Assembly (NCBI GenBank): GCA_016720835.1 | Contig: JADKJW010000004.1 | Coordinates: forward strand, 282,311 to 346,310 | DNA from: Ignavibacteria bacterium | GTDB taxonomy: Bacteria; Bacteroidota; Ignavibacteria; SZUA-365 | Direction of reading: 5' to 3' | Length of the DNA: 64,000 bases | Notes under the pieces: generated by a model | Databases searched by the model: none | What the model was told of the DNA's origin: nothing | What the model saw: the letters and a program-made list of their open reading frames with translations, nothing else | Shown here: in pieces, positions 16,738 through 27,389 of the stretch | How positions within the stretch are numbered: the first letter of the stretch is position 1 | Layout: every line of letters starts with the position of its first letter | Program-made: the position numbers and the translations under genes

Positions 16738-19049
16738 CAGAATTTCACCTCGATCGCGATGCTCGGCAGTATCGGCAGGAGCTTCACATCCTCCACCGTC
16801 GTGACCTCGCCCTGCGAATTATAGTAGCGGAACCAGATGTCGCGCCGCGAATAGACGTTGTACAGATCGAGCAGCAGCTTGGTATCGAGCCCGAACAGCG
16901 TGGTGTTGTAGTTCACGTTGAGATTGAGCTGATGCGAGGGCGGGAGGCGCAGGCCGTAGCGGTCGGCGGGCATGTTGATCGGCACGCCGACGTTGTCGCC
17001 CGGCAGTCCGCTCTGGACGCGCGAGGTGATGCCCGTGTAGGACTGCCCGGTCTGGAACGTGAACGTGGCGCCAAGATCCCAGCGCTCGTTGAGCTGGTAC
17101 TGCGCGACGATCTTGATGTCGTGCCGCCGGTCCCAGCGCGGCCGGAACCACTCGCCGCGGTTGATCTTGTCGAACTGCGACTGGATGTACCCGAGCGTGT
17201 AGCCCGCCCAGCCCGTCAGGCGGCCGGTTTTCTTCTGCAGGAAGACTTCGATGCCGTAGGCGCGTCCCTGCCCGTCGTAGAAGAAATCCGTCACGTCGCG
17301 CCCCTGCGTCTGGAAGAAATTGAGTTCGCTGATATGGTCGAGCTTCTTGTAGTACAGCTCCACGTTGAGGTCGTAGCCGCTCCAGGGCTGCGTCTCGATG
17401 CCGAGCACGACCTGCATGGACTGCGAGGGATTCACCGTCGAGTCCGTCGGCAGCCAGGTGTCGAAGAAGCTGAAATCGGGCAGCGAGGCGAGGCGGAAGT
17501 ACTGGTGATAGATGCCCCACGAGGCCTTGACGGCGATGGTGGACTGAAACTGGTAGCGCAGCGAGAGGCGCGGGTCGAGCTTGATGATGTCGCGCAGCTG
17601 ATACCAGTTGGCGCGCAGACCTGCCTGCATCGAAAACAGCGGACCGAACTGATGATTGGCCTGCGCGAATGCCGCAAGGGTGTTATCGCCGGTCTCCAGA
17701 TTCATTCGGCCCGCCTCGCGCGAACCCTCCGCGGCGGCGGAGTCGGCGCTGCCGGTGAAATTCTGGACGTAGGTGAAGAGATAGCGCGTGGCTTCGAAGC
17801 CGGTCTTGACCGTCACCTCGGGCGAGGCGAACCACTCCATCATTCCCTTCAGCGTATAATCCTGTATCGAATTTTCGATGCTCGATTCGAAGCTGCTCTG
17901 CACGGAGCGGAAATTGTTGCCGTATCTGCTCCAGCTGAAATTGAACACCGAAAAGAGATTGTCGCTGAACACGTGCGTCCAGCGCGACGCCACGGAATAA
18001 TTGCTGATGCCCGTGCTGCCGCTGAAGCCCGCGTTGTTGTTGACGTCCATCTGATCCTTGCTGCCGAAGCCGCTCAGGAAAATCTTGTCCGACGAACCCA
18101 GGTTCTGCGACACCTTTCCGTTGAAATCGTAGAAGTAGTAATCGGGCAGCGGATCCTCCGGCGTTTCCAGCAGGCTCGTAAGCACGTCGATGTAGGTGCG
18201 GCGGCCGCCGAGGAACCAGGAGCCGTCGCCGACCGGTCCCTGCATCGAGAGCTTGGAGGAGATGAGTCCGACGGACGCGATACCCTGCACGGCGCTCTGG
18301 TTGCCGTCCTTCTGCACGATGTCCAGCACCGCGGAGAGGCGTCCGCCGTACTCCGCCGGATAGCCGCCCTTGATCAGATCCACGTTCTTGATGGCGTCGG
18401 TATTGAACGTCGAAAAGAAGCCGAAGAGATGCGAGGGGTTGTAGACCGTGGAGCCGTCGAGCAGCACGAGCGTCTGATCGGGAGAACCGCCGCGGATGTA
18501 CAGGCCGCTCGAAATCTGCGAGGACGAGAGCACGCCGGGCAGGTACTGGATGGAACGGAACACGTCCGCCTCGCCGCCGATGCGGATCTGCTGGATCTGC
18601 TCGGGCGTGATGCTGATATGGCTGATGGAGATTTCGCGGTCGGTCTCGAAGCGGTTGCCTTCCACCACCACCTCGTTGCTCTTGACGGCTTCCGGCACGA
18701 GCTTGATGCTGAGTTTCTTCGAACTCTGCTCGCCCAGTTCCACCGCCACTTCCTGCTTCTTGTAGCCGATGAAGGTGGCGATGAGCGTGTACTTGCCGGG
18801 GTTGAGTTCGACGATGGAGTAGAAGCCGCTCTTGTTCGTCGCCACCCCGATGGAGGTGCCCTTCACGCGCACCGTCGCGCCGACGAGCGTTTCGCCGGTC
18901 TCGGCGTCCGAGATGAAACCGCTGACGGTGGAGCCGCGCGGGATGCGCGGATCATTCTCCGAGTGCGCGGACGAGGACAGGAGCAGTGATACAACGACGA
19001 TAAAGAGAAAGACGGAGGAGCGGGCTTTGCGTATCGGGTCGGACTTCAT
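16737..19049 (-). CDS. TonB-dependent receptor with carboxypeptidase-like regulatory domain
   Basis: 770 residues. The signal peptide (LFIVVVSLLLSSSAHS) is followed by a carboxypeptidase-regulatory-like domain (GFISDAETGETLVGATVRV to IKLVP, residues about 40-120), a plug domain (LPGVLSSSQISSGLYIRGGS, LLDGSTVYNPSHLFG, GGYPAEYGGRLS) and a 22-strand barrel ending in a C-terminal aromatic (AIEVKF), as outer-membrane proteins require. It imports an unknown substrate with energy from TonB. The downstream lipoprotein gene overlaps it. No regulator or TonB gene is adjacent. Confidence 0.88.
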   Translation of the reverse strand: MKSDPIRKARSSVFLFIVVVSLLLSSSAHSENDPRIPRGSTVSGFISDAETGETLVGATVRVKGTSIGVATNKSGFYSIVELNPGKYTLIATFIGYKKQEVAVELGEQSSKKLSIKLVPEAVKSNEVVVEGNRFETDREISISHISITPEQIQQIRIGGEADVFRSIQYLPGVLSSSQISSGLYIRGGSPDQTLVLLDGSTVYNPSHLFGFFSTFNTDAIKNVDLIKGGYPAEYGGRLSAVLDIVQKDGNQSAVQGIASVGLISSKLSMQGPVGDGSWFLGGRRTYIDVLTSLLETPEDPLPDYYFYDFNGKVSQNLGSSDKIFLSGFGSKDQMDVNNNAGFSGSTGISNYSVASRWTHVFSDNLFSVFNFSWSRYGNNFRSVQSSFESSIENSIQDYTLKGMMEWFASPEVTVKTGFEATRYLFTYVQNFTGSADSAAAEGSREAGRMNLETGDNTLAAFAQANHQFGPLFSMQAGLRANWYQLRDIIKLDPRLSLRYQFQSTIAVKASWGIYHQYFRLASLPDFSFFDTWLPTDSTVNPSQSMQVVLGIETQPWSGYDLNVELYYKKLDHISELNFFQTQGRDVTDFFYDGQGRAYGIEVFLQKKTGRLTGWAGYTLGYIQSQFDKINRGEWFRPRWDRRHDIKIVAQYQLNERWDLGATFTFQTGQSYTGITSRVQSGLPGDNVGVPINMPADRYGLRLPPSHQLNLNVNYNTTLFGLDTKLLLDLYNVYSRRDIWFRYYNSQGEVTTVEDVKLLPILPSIAIEVKF

Positions 19050-19203
19050 GTGCGGTGTGAGTTTTTCTTTGATGTTTCGGATGCTACTTTCGGGTCGTGC
19101 CGGATTCGTACGTTACAGTGCAACCGTGAAATGTGCCGATTGATTCCCCGCCATAAGAGGCACATAAGACCATTGTTCGCTAAAACGCAGGAGAAGTTGC
19201 ATC

Positions 19204-19692
19204 ATGTCCGAAACCTCGCCTCTCGTCATCGTCCTTATGGGCAGCAAATCAGACTGGGAAATTATGAAGAACGCCGATGAAACGTTGAGTCGATTCGGCG
19301 TGCCCCACGAATGCCGCGTCCTTTCCGCGCATCGCACACCATCGGAGGTCTCCGAGCTCGTCTCCGCGGCCGAAGGGCGCGGCGTCAAGGTGCTCATCGC
19401 CGCCGCGGGCGCCGCCGCGCATCTCGCGGGCGTCGTGGCGGCGCACACCGTGCTGCCGGTGCTCGGCGTCCCGATGGCGAGCGTGCTCAACGGACTCGAC
19501 TCCCTCCTCTCCACCGTGCAGATGCCCGCCGGCATTCCCGTCGGCACCCTTGCCATCGGCAAGGCGGGCGCCACCAACGCCGCCCTCCTCGCCGTCGCCA
19601 TCCTCGGCGTCGAGCGCCCCGACCTTCGCGACGCCCTCCGCGCCTTCCGCGCCGAGCAGGCCGAGACGATACTGGGGCAGACGTTGCCGTGA
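19204..19692 (+). CDS. purE: 5-(carboxyamino)imidazole ribonucleotide mutase
   Basis: 162 residues, the full length of bacterial PurE. It interconverts N5-CAIR and CAIR in purine synthesis. The motif MGSKSDW near the N-terminus, the SAHRTP loop (substrate binding, with the catalytic His) and the GAAAHLAGVVA loop are all present. The ATG at 19204 has a GGAGAA ribosome site about ten bases upstream. It is transcribed divergently from the TonB receptor across a 154-bp gap that should hold both promoters. purC lies elsewhere in the window (41083-41972), so the pathway is scattered. Confidence 0.95.
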   Translation: MSETSPLVIVLMGSKSDWEIMKNADETLSRFGVPHECRVLSAHRTPSEVSELVSAAEGRGVKVLIAAAGAAAHLAGVVAAHTVLPVLGVPMASVLNGLDSLLSTVQMPAGIPVGTLAIGKAGATNAALLAVAILGVERPDLRDALRAFRAEQAETILGQTLP

Positions 19693-19785
19693 AGCATGGA
19701 CGGGTGGGACACGGCATGCGTTCGCGAATAGCGAACTTCGGCGAGCAGGCCGGCGTCCCTGCCGGTCGATTTACAAGAGTAGTGA

Positions 19786-20150
19786 GTTGGGAGTGGGGAG
19801 TAGTGAGCAAGAAAAATTCAATTGTGATTGGCGAAAGTCCGCCGGAGGCGGACGGCATTCCCCAACCCAGGGCGTCAGCCCTGGGGCAGCGGCAAGCCCC
19901 CCAACCCAGGGCCAGCCATGTGCATTGGCAAGCCGCACTACGCTGCTGAGCCCCGAAGGGGCGGTATTCCCCAACCCAGGGCGTAAGCCCTGGGGCAGCG
20001 GCAACACACGCGCCGTGGGGTGAGTCCGCCGGAGGCGGGCGGCATTCCCCAACCCAGGGCGTAAGCCCTGGGGCAGCGGCAACACACGCGCCGTGGGGTG
20101 AGTCCGCCGCAGGCGGGCGGCATTCCTCAACCAAGTGCGTCGCCCTGAGG
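19786..20150. repeat. 78-bp tandem repeat with CCCAGGGC hairpin words
   Basis: The word CCCCAACCCAGGGCGTAAGC followed by CCTGGGG recurs at about 19857, 19969, 20047 and, degenerate, 20123. The last three are spaced exactly 78 bp. Each unit carries a strong hairpin (CCCAGGGC/GCCCTGGG) and a second GC-rich palindromic part (CCGCCGGAGGCGG). A GGGAGTGGGGAGTAGTGAG word tract precedes it. There are no genes in 19693-20180. Confidence 0.8.
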
Positions 20151-20180
20151 AACGTGGCGCCGCACGCAACGCCGGCGAGA

Positions 20181-21845
20181 CTACTGCAGCTTCACCGCAA
20201 GGCGCTGCTGGCGCGCTGCGCCGCTCTGCAATTCCACGGTGTACACGCCGCTCGGGAGCCGTGAGGCATCCCAGTTCAGGTTCATCGTCCCTTTCGGAAG
20301 CGCGCCGCTGTGCAGTGTGGCGACGACGTTGCCGAGCGCGTCGAGCACGCGGATGCGGGCGTGGTTGCGCTGCGCGTCGTCGAGCTTCGTGGCATCGATG
20401 CTGATGGTAGTCGATGTGTTGAAGGGATTCGGATAATTCTGCTTGAGGAACACGTTGGCAGAACCCGCGGGCTGCAGCAGTTTCTCGCAGATGCCGTCCA
20501 CATACATTTCGGAATTCGCCGTCTGGACCGTGTACGCGCAGGTGCGCCTGAAGGACGTGCCGCTGAAGGTGAAGCGCGCGGTGGCCGCGCTCTCGAGCGG
20601 CTTCGCCTTGAACAGCAGTTCCATGAGGACAGCGCCCCTGCCGCCCGCCATGATCGTGTCGACGCTGATGGAGAGCAGTCCGTTTTGATCGATCACCGAA
20701 ACAGGCAGTCCGCTGAAGGCGAGCCCGTCGGTGGAGAAGCCCGCGTACGTCACCACATCCGCAGGATAGGAGACTTCCGTGTGGAAGTTGAGCGGACCGA
20801 GCGAACGGAGCGAGTCGGACGCCGTCAGACGTATCGAAATGTCGCCACCCGCGGCGACCGCATCGATCACGGGCAGCGAGAAGGAAATGCCGGGAATCTG
20901 CAGCGGCGCGGTGTAGAAGGTGTCCGCCGTCGCGGTCTCGCTCTTGAGCACGCCGAAGAGGTGTACGTCGCGCTTCGTGCCGTCGGTGCAGAACTCGCTG
21001 GTGGAGTAGGTGAGCGTGCAGTCGTCGACGAGCTGCGCGGTGATTTCGTAGTAGATGTCCGCGAGATCCGCGCCGGTGGCGGAGAAGAAGTACTTCCCGC
21101 CGGTGCTGTCGGCGAGTTCCGTGAGCAGATCGCGGCTGCCGATTTCGGCGAGTCCGACGGCGAAAATCCGGATGCCCGCCTTCTTCGCCGCGGACGCGAC
21201 CTTGTACATGGTCGTCGTGCCGCTGCTGTTGTCCTCGCCGTCCGTGAGCAGGATGATGGCCTTGGACTCGGTGCGGGGCGCCAGAATATTGATGGCGGAT
21301 TGCACCGCGAGCCAGATGCCGGTCCCGCTGGCCAGCTTGACGCCCTCGAGCAAGTCGTCGAGCAGCTTTTTATCCTTCGTGAGGGTTACTTCCACTCTCG
21401 GATTTCGCGCGAATGAAACCAGCGCGCATTCGTCGATAGGGCTGAGTTCATCGATGAAACTGTGCAGGGCGCCTTTTGCCGTGTTCCAGCGCGTGCTGTC
21501 CGGATCAGGATCCATGCTGTTTGGATAAAATGCCATCGAGAGGCTCTTGTCGAGCACAAGCGCCGCGGCGAACGGCCGCATCGGACACACGATCTGCGCC
21601 CGCTGAATCGTGCCGTTTTCACTCGCCACAATGGTGGTGAAGGTGGTATCGCGCACGACCCGCTGTCCGTTGAAGAGTTTCACCTTCATCGCGATGTCGG
21701 GAAAGCCCGTGGCGTCAAGACCCGTGATGCGCATGGCAAAGAGGCTGTCCGCAAGACCCGCGGTCAAGGGGAAGCGCTGCGCCTGCGCAGTGGACAGCGA
21801 CAGCAGCACGGCGCAGACGAGGAGGAAACGGTTTGCAATACGCAT
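20181..21845 (-). CDS. Secreted von Willebrand factor A domain protein with T9SS sorting domain
   Basis: 554 residues from the ATG at 21843-21845, chosen because it starts a clean signal peptide (RIANRFLLVCAVLLSLSTAQ). The VWA domain (about residues 90-290) has an intact MIDAS: DKSLS, the threonine region ASGTGIW and LTDGED. A cohesin/IgG-like beta region follows. The C-terminal 85 residues form a T9SS type A sorting domain (QNYPNPFNTSTTISI to RLAVKLQ). It is likely an adhesion or surface-scaffold protein exported by type IX secretion. The farther upstream start at 21962 would add a tail that is not signal-like. Confidence 0.82.
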   Translation of the reverse strand: MRIANRFLLVCAVLLSLSTAQAQRFPLTAGLADSLFAMRITGLDATGFPDIAMKVKLFNGQRVVRDTTFTTIVASENGTIQRAQIVCPMRPFAAALVLDKSLSMAFYPNSMDPDPDSTRWNTAKGALHSFIDELSPIDECALVSFARNPRVEVTLTKDKKLLDDLLEGVKLASGTGIWLAVQSAINILAPRTESKAIILLTDGEDNSSGTTTMYKVASAAKKAGIRIFAVGLAEIGSRDLLTELADSTGGKYFFSATGADLADIYYEITAQLVDDCTLTYSTSEFCTDGTKRDVHLFGVLKSETATADTFYTAPLQIPGISFSLPVIDAVAAGGDISIRLTASDSLRSLGPLNFHTEVSYPADVVTYAGFSTDGLAFSGLPVSVIDQNGLLSISVDTIMAGGRGAVLMELLFKAKPLESAATARFTFSGTSFRRTCAYTVQTANSEMYVDGICEKLLQPAGSANVFLKQNYPNPFNTSTTISIDATKLDDAQRNHARIRVLDALGNVVATLHSGALPKGTMNLNWDASRLPSGVYTVELQSGAARQQRLAVKLQ

Positions 21846-22040
21846 GAAAGGCACCTGGACGTGGAATTTGGAAGAAGACTCAGGAAATGGATCTGGAGAC
21901 CGCCCTGCTGCCCGCGCGGAGCTGCTTGCTGCCGAAATGTACCGGTATTTGTAGAACAGCAAGCCCTCCGATTCGATTCCCGGACACTCCGGGCCGATGG
22001 TCCGAGGCCCGTGCCGGATCGGAATCCGCGCCGAACCGCC

Positions 22041-22232
22041 TCATCTGCCCATTTCCTCCGCGGTTCTGCCGCCGATGCCGTACTGGTCCTTCTGCATCTC
22101 GTTGATGATGACGCGGACCTGATCGGCCTGCACATCCAGTGTGCTGACCACGGCCTCGGTGATGTTTCTGATCAAGGCCGCTTTCAGCTCCTTGGGACGG
22201 CCTTCGAGAATGTGCGCGATGATGATGGGCAT
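22041..22232 (-). CDS. 4-oxalocrotonate tautomerase family enzyme
   Basis: 63 residues starting MPII, so Pro becomes the catalytic N-terminus after Met removal. The pattern RPKELKAALIRNITEAV then VRVIINEMQKDQYGIGG is the usual small tautomerase, which forms hexamers of beta-alpha-beta units. The natural substrate cannot be told from the sequence. It stands alone between the VWA protein and the large protein at 22437. Confidence 0.85.
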   Translation of the reverse strand: MPIIIAHILEGRPKELKAALIRNITEAVVSTLDVQADQVRVIINEMQKDQYGIGGRTAEEMGR

Positions 22233-22436
22233 GGTGCTGAAAATATGGGATGAACAATATCGGAAAGTGAAAGTTCCTCATTATCGGTTGAGGATGCAAG
22301 CCAGCTCAGCATCTCCAGTATGTGTAAAGACACATCTCGGACGCCGGAAGTTACCCTATTCCCTCTGCGTGTTGCATTCCCGTCGCACAGTGGTTAGAAT
22401 TACGGAACCGTTGTCACTTCCGCTGCGAGCCCGCCC

Positions 22437-25315
22437 ATGTTCTTTCGACGATTTTTCTCCGCCATGCTGGCGTTCAGCCTGCTTCCAGTCCTCGCCGTCG
22501 CGCAGGTGACGCTGCGCATCGACGCGGTGCCGTTGACGTTCAACAAGCTGCAGTTCCGCTACGACCCGTACCCGCTGCCGGTCACGGTGGTGGTGAAGAA
22601 CAACGGCAGCAGTCCGACGCAGGCCGCCTCAGTGCGCATCGAAATCATCACGCCCTGTGCACTCGACGGGTCGGAGCAGTCGGTGACCATCAAATCGTTC
22701 ACGCCCGCCGTGATCCCGGCCCATGATTCCGCCAAGGTGACATGGCTGATCGTCCATCCGCCCATCCTGTCGAATACCACGGCGCGCGTGGTCTGCTGGG
22801 TGAAGTTCGGGGCCGTGGACTCGTCGATGACCGCCCGGAACATTCCCATCCCGGCTGCGGGGGACCGGACCTCTCCGCAGGCATCTACGGAAGCTTCGAT
22901 CTGCACGTGCGTCCCGATTCGCTCGGCTACGACGGCAATCCCTTCGACGTGCGCGTGCGCATCATCAACAGCGGCGAGACGCGCGCCGACAGCGTCCGCG
23001 CCCTGCTCGTGCTGCCCGCCGACGTGGTGCTCGACCCGCCCACGCAGCAGAACCCCATCGTCATCGGTACGCTGCAGCCCGTGCCGATAGGCGACGCGCA
23101 TTTCGAGGTCGCCTGGACCGCGCGCTACACGGGCGCCACGCGCGCGCCGCGCAGCGATTCGCTCGTCGTGCAGGTCACGGGGAAGAACATCGCCGGCGGC
23201 GCGGTGGCGGTGAACGACACCATGCCGATGAGCGCGGACGGCATCGCCCCCGCCTACACCCTGACGATCGATGCGCCGGCCGCCCTGCAGTACGATACCG
23301 CGGCGGTGTACGCTCCGTTGCCGCTGCCGGTCGGCGTCACGGTGAAAAACATCAGCCAGCAGCACGTCACGCTGCCGGGTCTGCTCCTCGCGATTTCCGG
23401 CGACGGCGTCACGCCGCGGCAATCCCTTTCGGCGAGCATCGGAAGGCTCGCACCGCAGGAAACGAAGAGCTTCGCATGGGACATGGACATCGCGCGGGCC
23501 TCCGCTCCCCGTACGGTCACGTTCACCGCGACGAGCACGGATGCCGATACCGTCGCGCGCTCGGTACAAGCTTCGACGGCCATCCCGGGCAGGCCTTTCA
23601 GTCTCGACATCGCGAGCACGAGCGCGCCCGACACCGTGCCGCGGAATGCGGAGAAGACCGGCTACCTGATCTCGCAGTTCGAGGTCTCCTTCTCCGTCCG
23701 CAACGCCTTCTGGAAGAACGTGCGCGTCGCGAGCACACGCATCCTGCCGATGGGCACGGGCGTGATTCCCGGCGCGGCCGTGGAGGATTTCCCCGGGAAC
23801 TTCCTGAAGCCGGACGAGGTGTCGCCTCCATACAGCGCGAGTTTCCGCATCGTCACGGGACTCCCCGCCCGTGATGTGATTTTCGAAGTCCGCGCGATAT
23901 CCACCGAAGGCGACACCGCCGTGAGGCGCGTGACCGTGCACATCCCCGCGCTCGTCCCGCGCGTGTCGCTGCACCGCACCGGGCTCGATTCGCTCGCCAT
24001 CGACGCGCCGTCGCAGTCGTACCGGCCCAATCCCTTCGAGCAGCGCTTCGTCGTGCGCAACGACGGCAGCGCGCCGGTGACGCTCGATTCCCTCACCGTC
24101 GACGCCCTCGGCGACGGCGTGACGCGCATCGAAAAACGGACCTTCATCTTCCTGCAGCCCCTGCCCGCGCAGCAGGAGAGTCCGTCGCAGTCGTGGACGT
24201 TCAGCGTGGAGAAGCGGACGAAGCCGCGCCATGCCACCATCGCGTACACGGCGCATTTCAACAAGACCGAACGCGTCACCGACACCGCCGACGTGTACAT
24301 TCCCGGCTTCGAACCCCTGCTGCGAGTGGAGCTGGACGCGCCGTCGCGCGTCGACTACGACAGCCTCGCCATCTACGCCCCGACACAGATCACCCTCGTC
24401 GCGGTCGCGCGGAACACCGGGCCCATCGCTTTTCGACTCGACTCGATGCAGCTCGTCCCCTCGGCTCCGTGGGGACCCGCGCCATCGGGCTCGCAGCGCG
24501 TCGATGTGCTGCTGCAGCCCGGCGACAGCGCGCGCGTGACATGGCCTCTTGAATTCGTTCCATCGATGCTCTCCGATACACTGCGCAGCCGCTTCATCGT
24601 GACGGCGTATTTCGATTCGTCGCGCAGCGGAGGCGCGGAGCATGCGATCTCGATTCCCGGCCGCCCGACAACAGTGCGTATCGATGCACTGCCGATACCG
24701 TCGGTACTGACCATACGTCCAGATGGTACGGGCTATGTGGAGAATCCGCTCGTTACCTCCTTCCGCGTGTTCAATGACTCCTGGGTGCGTCAGACACTCG
24801 CCTCCACGAGCTTCACCGTTACCGGCACGGGTGTCCGCGCGCGCACGCCGCTCACACGCACACCCGGGTCGGTGCTTTCGCCGCTGTTGTATTCTGCTGC
24901 GATCATCGACACCCTCGATGTGGATCCCGCCACCGATGATCGCACCGTGGTCTTCTCCGTCGACGCCGTTTCGTCGCTCGGACTCATCGGCGCATTCACG
25001 CATTCCATCGCGATTCCGAAGATCGTTCCGACGGATGTCGAGACCGTCTCTCCCCGCGAAACCGCGCTCCTCGCGCCGTACCCGAACCCATCGACAACAG
25101 AAGACATCTCGATCCCGTTTTCGCTCGCCCGCGGCGGGACGGCCAGGCTCGAAGTGTTCGATGCCCTCGGGCAGCGTGTGGCGTCTCTCGCCGACGGCGT
25201 GTTCAGCGCGGGCACGCGCGTGCTGCGCTGGTCCGCGCGGGCAGCCCCCGGAGTCTACATCGTACGCCTGACGGCAGAGGGGCGGGTGTATTCGCGCAGA
25301 GTCGTGTTGCGATGA
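22437..25315 (+). CDS. Large secreted beta-sandwich (CARDB-like) repeat protein with T9SS sorting domain (one frameshift)
   Basis: About 959 residues once a missing G in the G5 run at 22859-22863 is restored. The signal peptide is FFSAMLAFSLLPVLAVAQ. The body has about five repeats of roughly 150 residues, each opening with an IDAP/L...D..Y.P.PLPV-type phrase and a VTVKN or FRVFN strand, as in CARDB-like immunoglobulin folds. The C-terminus is a T9SS sorting domain (LLAPYPNPSTTEDISIPF to YSRRVVLR). It is probably cell-surface displayed. The frameshift in a homopolymer is more likely sequence error than phase variation, though the latter is possible for a surface protein. Confidence 0.75.
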
Positions 25316-25607
25316 TGTTGATCTCACAACGAAGAAAAGGTTCGATCGATTTTTCCCTCTCCCCTTGGGAGAGGGTGGCCGACCTGTCCGCCGTAGCTCC
25401 GCAGGAGTGCAGGCGGAAGGCCGGGAGAGGGATAAAGTGTCGCAAGCGCGGATTCCAGGCACGATCCTCGAAATCTGAACGGCCAGATCCTTCCCTTCGG
25501 CTTCGCTCAGGGCAGGCTGCTTCGCTCAGGATGACAGGACCTGATTATCCGATATTCAACCATTCACGATTCACGACTCACGATTCACGACTCACGATTC
25601 ACGCCCC
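25316..25607. repeat. Intergenic repeat tract abutting the next start codon
   Basis: This gap contains the CCGCAGGAGTGCAGGCGGAA element (about 25399), a CTTCGGCTTCGCTCAGG element (about 25496) and then iterated ATTCACGA/CTCACG words (about 25559-25604) that end four bases before the ATG at 25608. No gene or obvious ribosome site is present. Confidence 0.75.
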
Positions 25608-27233
25608 ATGTCCATCCGCATCGTCCTCCCGCTGAACCACACCGACGCAGATCTCGAACGGGCCGTCGAACAGCAGCTCGGCGAGGGCTGCGCGTTCCGC
25701 ATTCTGAAGCGCAGCATCGATGCGCGGCAACATTGGAAGATCAAGGTCGAGTACTCGCTGAGCACCGACCTGTCCGATCCCGCGGACGCGATACGCGCCG
25801 CGGCGGCACGGCAACGCGACGCGCTGGACGCGGTATTCGGGACCTCGCCGCGGCCCGTGCCGGTGGTGGTGGGCACGGGCCCGGGCGGCATCTTCTGCGC
25901 GCTGTGGCTGCGCCTGCACGGCTTCGCGCCGGTGGTGCTGGAGCAGGGTCCGCCCATGCGCGAGCGCGTGCGCGACATGGCGCGCTTCATGAAGCGCGGC
26001 GATCTCGATCCGTACTCGAACATCTGCTTCGGCGCGGGCGGGGCGGGCACGTACAGCGACGGCAAGCTGATCACGCGCATTCGCTCGCCGTTCATCTCCT
26101 TCGTGATGGCGACCTTCGTCGAGGCCGGCGGACCCGGGGAAATCCGCTACCTGTACAACCCGCATCTCGGTTCGAATCGCATCCGCCAATGCATCACGCG
26201 CCTGCTCGACGAAATCGGCTCGGAAGGCGCAGAGGTCCGCTACCGCACGCGCCTCACCGGCTTCACAGCCAATGACGACGGCACGATCGCGGCGCTCGAG
26301 ACGACGGGCGAACGGATCGACGCGCCCGCGGGTGTGTTCCTCGCGACCGGCCATTCGTCACGCGAGACCTACGCGATGCTGCGAGGCCGCGGCGTGTTGA
26401 TGGACATGAAGGACTTCGCCGTGGGCGTGCGCGTGGAGCATCCCGCCGGCGCGATCAACGACATGCAGTACGGCGAGAAGGCGACGGAGCGCTACCCGGG
26501 CATCGAGACCGCGCAGTACCGGCTCGCGAAGACGTGGAAGGAGGAGCAGCGCGCGGTGTACTCGTTCTGCATGTGTCCGGGCGGCTACGTGCTCAACGCC
26601 AGCACCGATGCGAACGGCGTGGTCACGAACGGCATGAGCAACGCGCTCAAGAGCGGGCGGTTTTCCAACGCCGCGGTGGTGGTGAACGTATCGCGCGCGG
26701 ACCTGGAGCGCCGCGGATTCACGGGCGTGGATGCCGCGCTGCAGTTCCAGTCCGAGCTGGAGGCGGCCTTCCGCGCATCGGTGAACACGCCCGGCATGTG
26801 CAACGTCGTGCCCGGACAGCGCCTCGGCGATTTCCTGCAGGGAAGGAAGTCCGCGTCGCTGCTGCCCGGCTCCTGCGCCAATCCCATGGCTGGGGCGCCG
26901 CTGCACGCGCTGCTGCCGTCCTTCGTGACCGAGGGACTGCGCCGCGGCTTCACGGCATTCGATGGCAAGATGAAGGGCTTCTCGACGCATCCCGGCGCGC
27001 AGGTGTTCGGTGCGGAGACGCGCACCTCGTCGCCCTACCGCATCCTCCGCGACGCGGCCACCTTCGTCTCGCCCACGCATCCGAACCTGTACCCTGTCGG
27101 CGAGGGCGCGGGTTTCGCCGGCGGCATCACCTCCGCCGCCGTGGACGGCATCCGCTGCGCGCAGGCGTTCATCGGACGATTCATCGAGGCGGAGGTGTTC
27201 GAAAAGCCTCGTGGGGGAGAAGAGGAAGAGTAG
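25608..27233 (+). CDS. FAD-dependent oxidoreductase (COG2509-type dehydrogenase)
   Basis: 541 residues. A short N-terminal RNA-binding-like segment is followed by a dinucleotide-binding motif GTGPGGIFCALWLRLHG (about residues 87-103), the FGAGGAGTYSDGKL loop and the C-terminal FAD motif YPVGEGAGFAGGITSAAVDG. This is the pattern of the uncharacterised FAD-dependent dehydrogenases found widely in bacteria. The reaction is unknown, though a role in reducing a metabolite or quinone is plausible. The start lies immediately after a short-word repeat with no Shine-Dalgarno, so initiation may be leaderless-like or dependent on A/T-rich context. Confidence 0.85.
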   Translation: MSIRIVLPLNHTDADLERAVEQQLGEGCAFRILKRSIDARQHWKIKVEYSLSTDLSDPADAIRAAAARQRDALDAVFGTSPRPVPVVVGTGPGGIFCALWLRLHGFAPVVLEQGPPMRERVRDMARFMKRGDLDPYSNICFGAGGAGTYSDGKLITRIRSPFISFVMATFVEAGGPGEIRYLYNPHLGSNRIRQCITRLLDEIGSEGAEVRYRTRLTGFTANDDGTIAALETTGERIDAPAGVFLATGHSSRETYAMLRGRGVLMDMKDFAVGVRVEHPAGAINDMQYGEKATERYPGIETAQYRLAKTWKEEQRAVYSFCMCPGGYVLNASTDANGVVTNGMSNALKSGRFSNAAVVVNVSRADLERRGFTGVDAALQFQSELEAAFRASVNTPGMCNVVPGQRLGDFLQGRKSASLLPGSCANPMAGAPLHALLPSFVTEGLRRGFTAFDGKMKGFSTHPGAQVFGAETRTSSPYRILRDAATFVSPTHPNLYPVGEGAGFAGGITSAAVDGIRCAQAFIGRFIEAEVFEKPRGGEEEE

Positions 27234-27237
27234 AATC

Positions 27238-27310
27238 CTGAAGCAGGAATCCAGAACCCAGAATCCAGAAGTCAGAAGTCAGAAGTCAGAAGACGGAAAT
27301 CTGAAGACAG
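27238..27310. repeat. AATCCAGA/AGTCAGA short-word repeat
   Basis: Iterated 7-8 bp words (CAGAATCCAGAAGTCAGAAG and variants) follow directly after the stop of the FAD oxidoreductase and precede the toxin-antitoxin genes. Confidence 0.75.
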
Positions 27311-27389
27311 AACACAGGAATGGTGTTGCGCGAGTGCAGGGGGAGTGTTACGTTGTTGATACAATGTTGTACCAGCGTACAAGACGGAA

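Noticed and set aside
19857..20150. CRISPR array or rRNA/tRNA fragment
   Set aside because: Units are tandem 78-bp copies with GC hairpins. There is no spacer diversity and no RNA gene signature.
22859..22863. Phase-variable G run in a surface protein
   Set aside because: A run of only five G is short for slipped-strand switching, and similar indels occur in housekeeping genes, so sequence error is preferred.
22559..25462. 967-codon open frame on the minus strand
   Set aside because: It is antisense to the CARDB-like T9SS protein, whose beta repeats and sorting domain are convincing.
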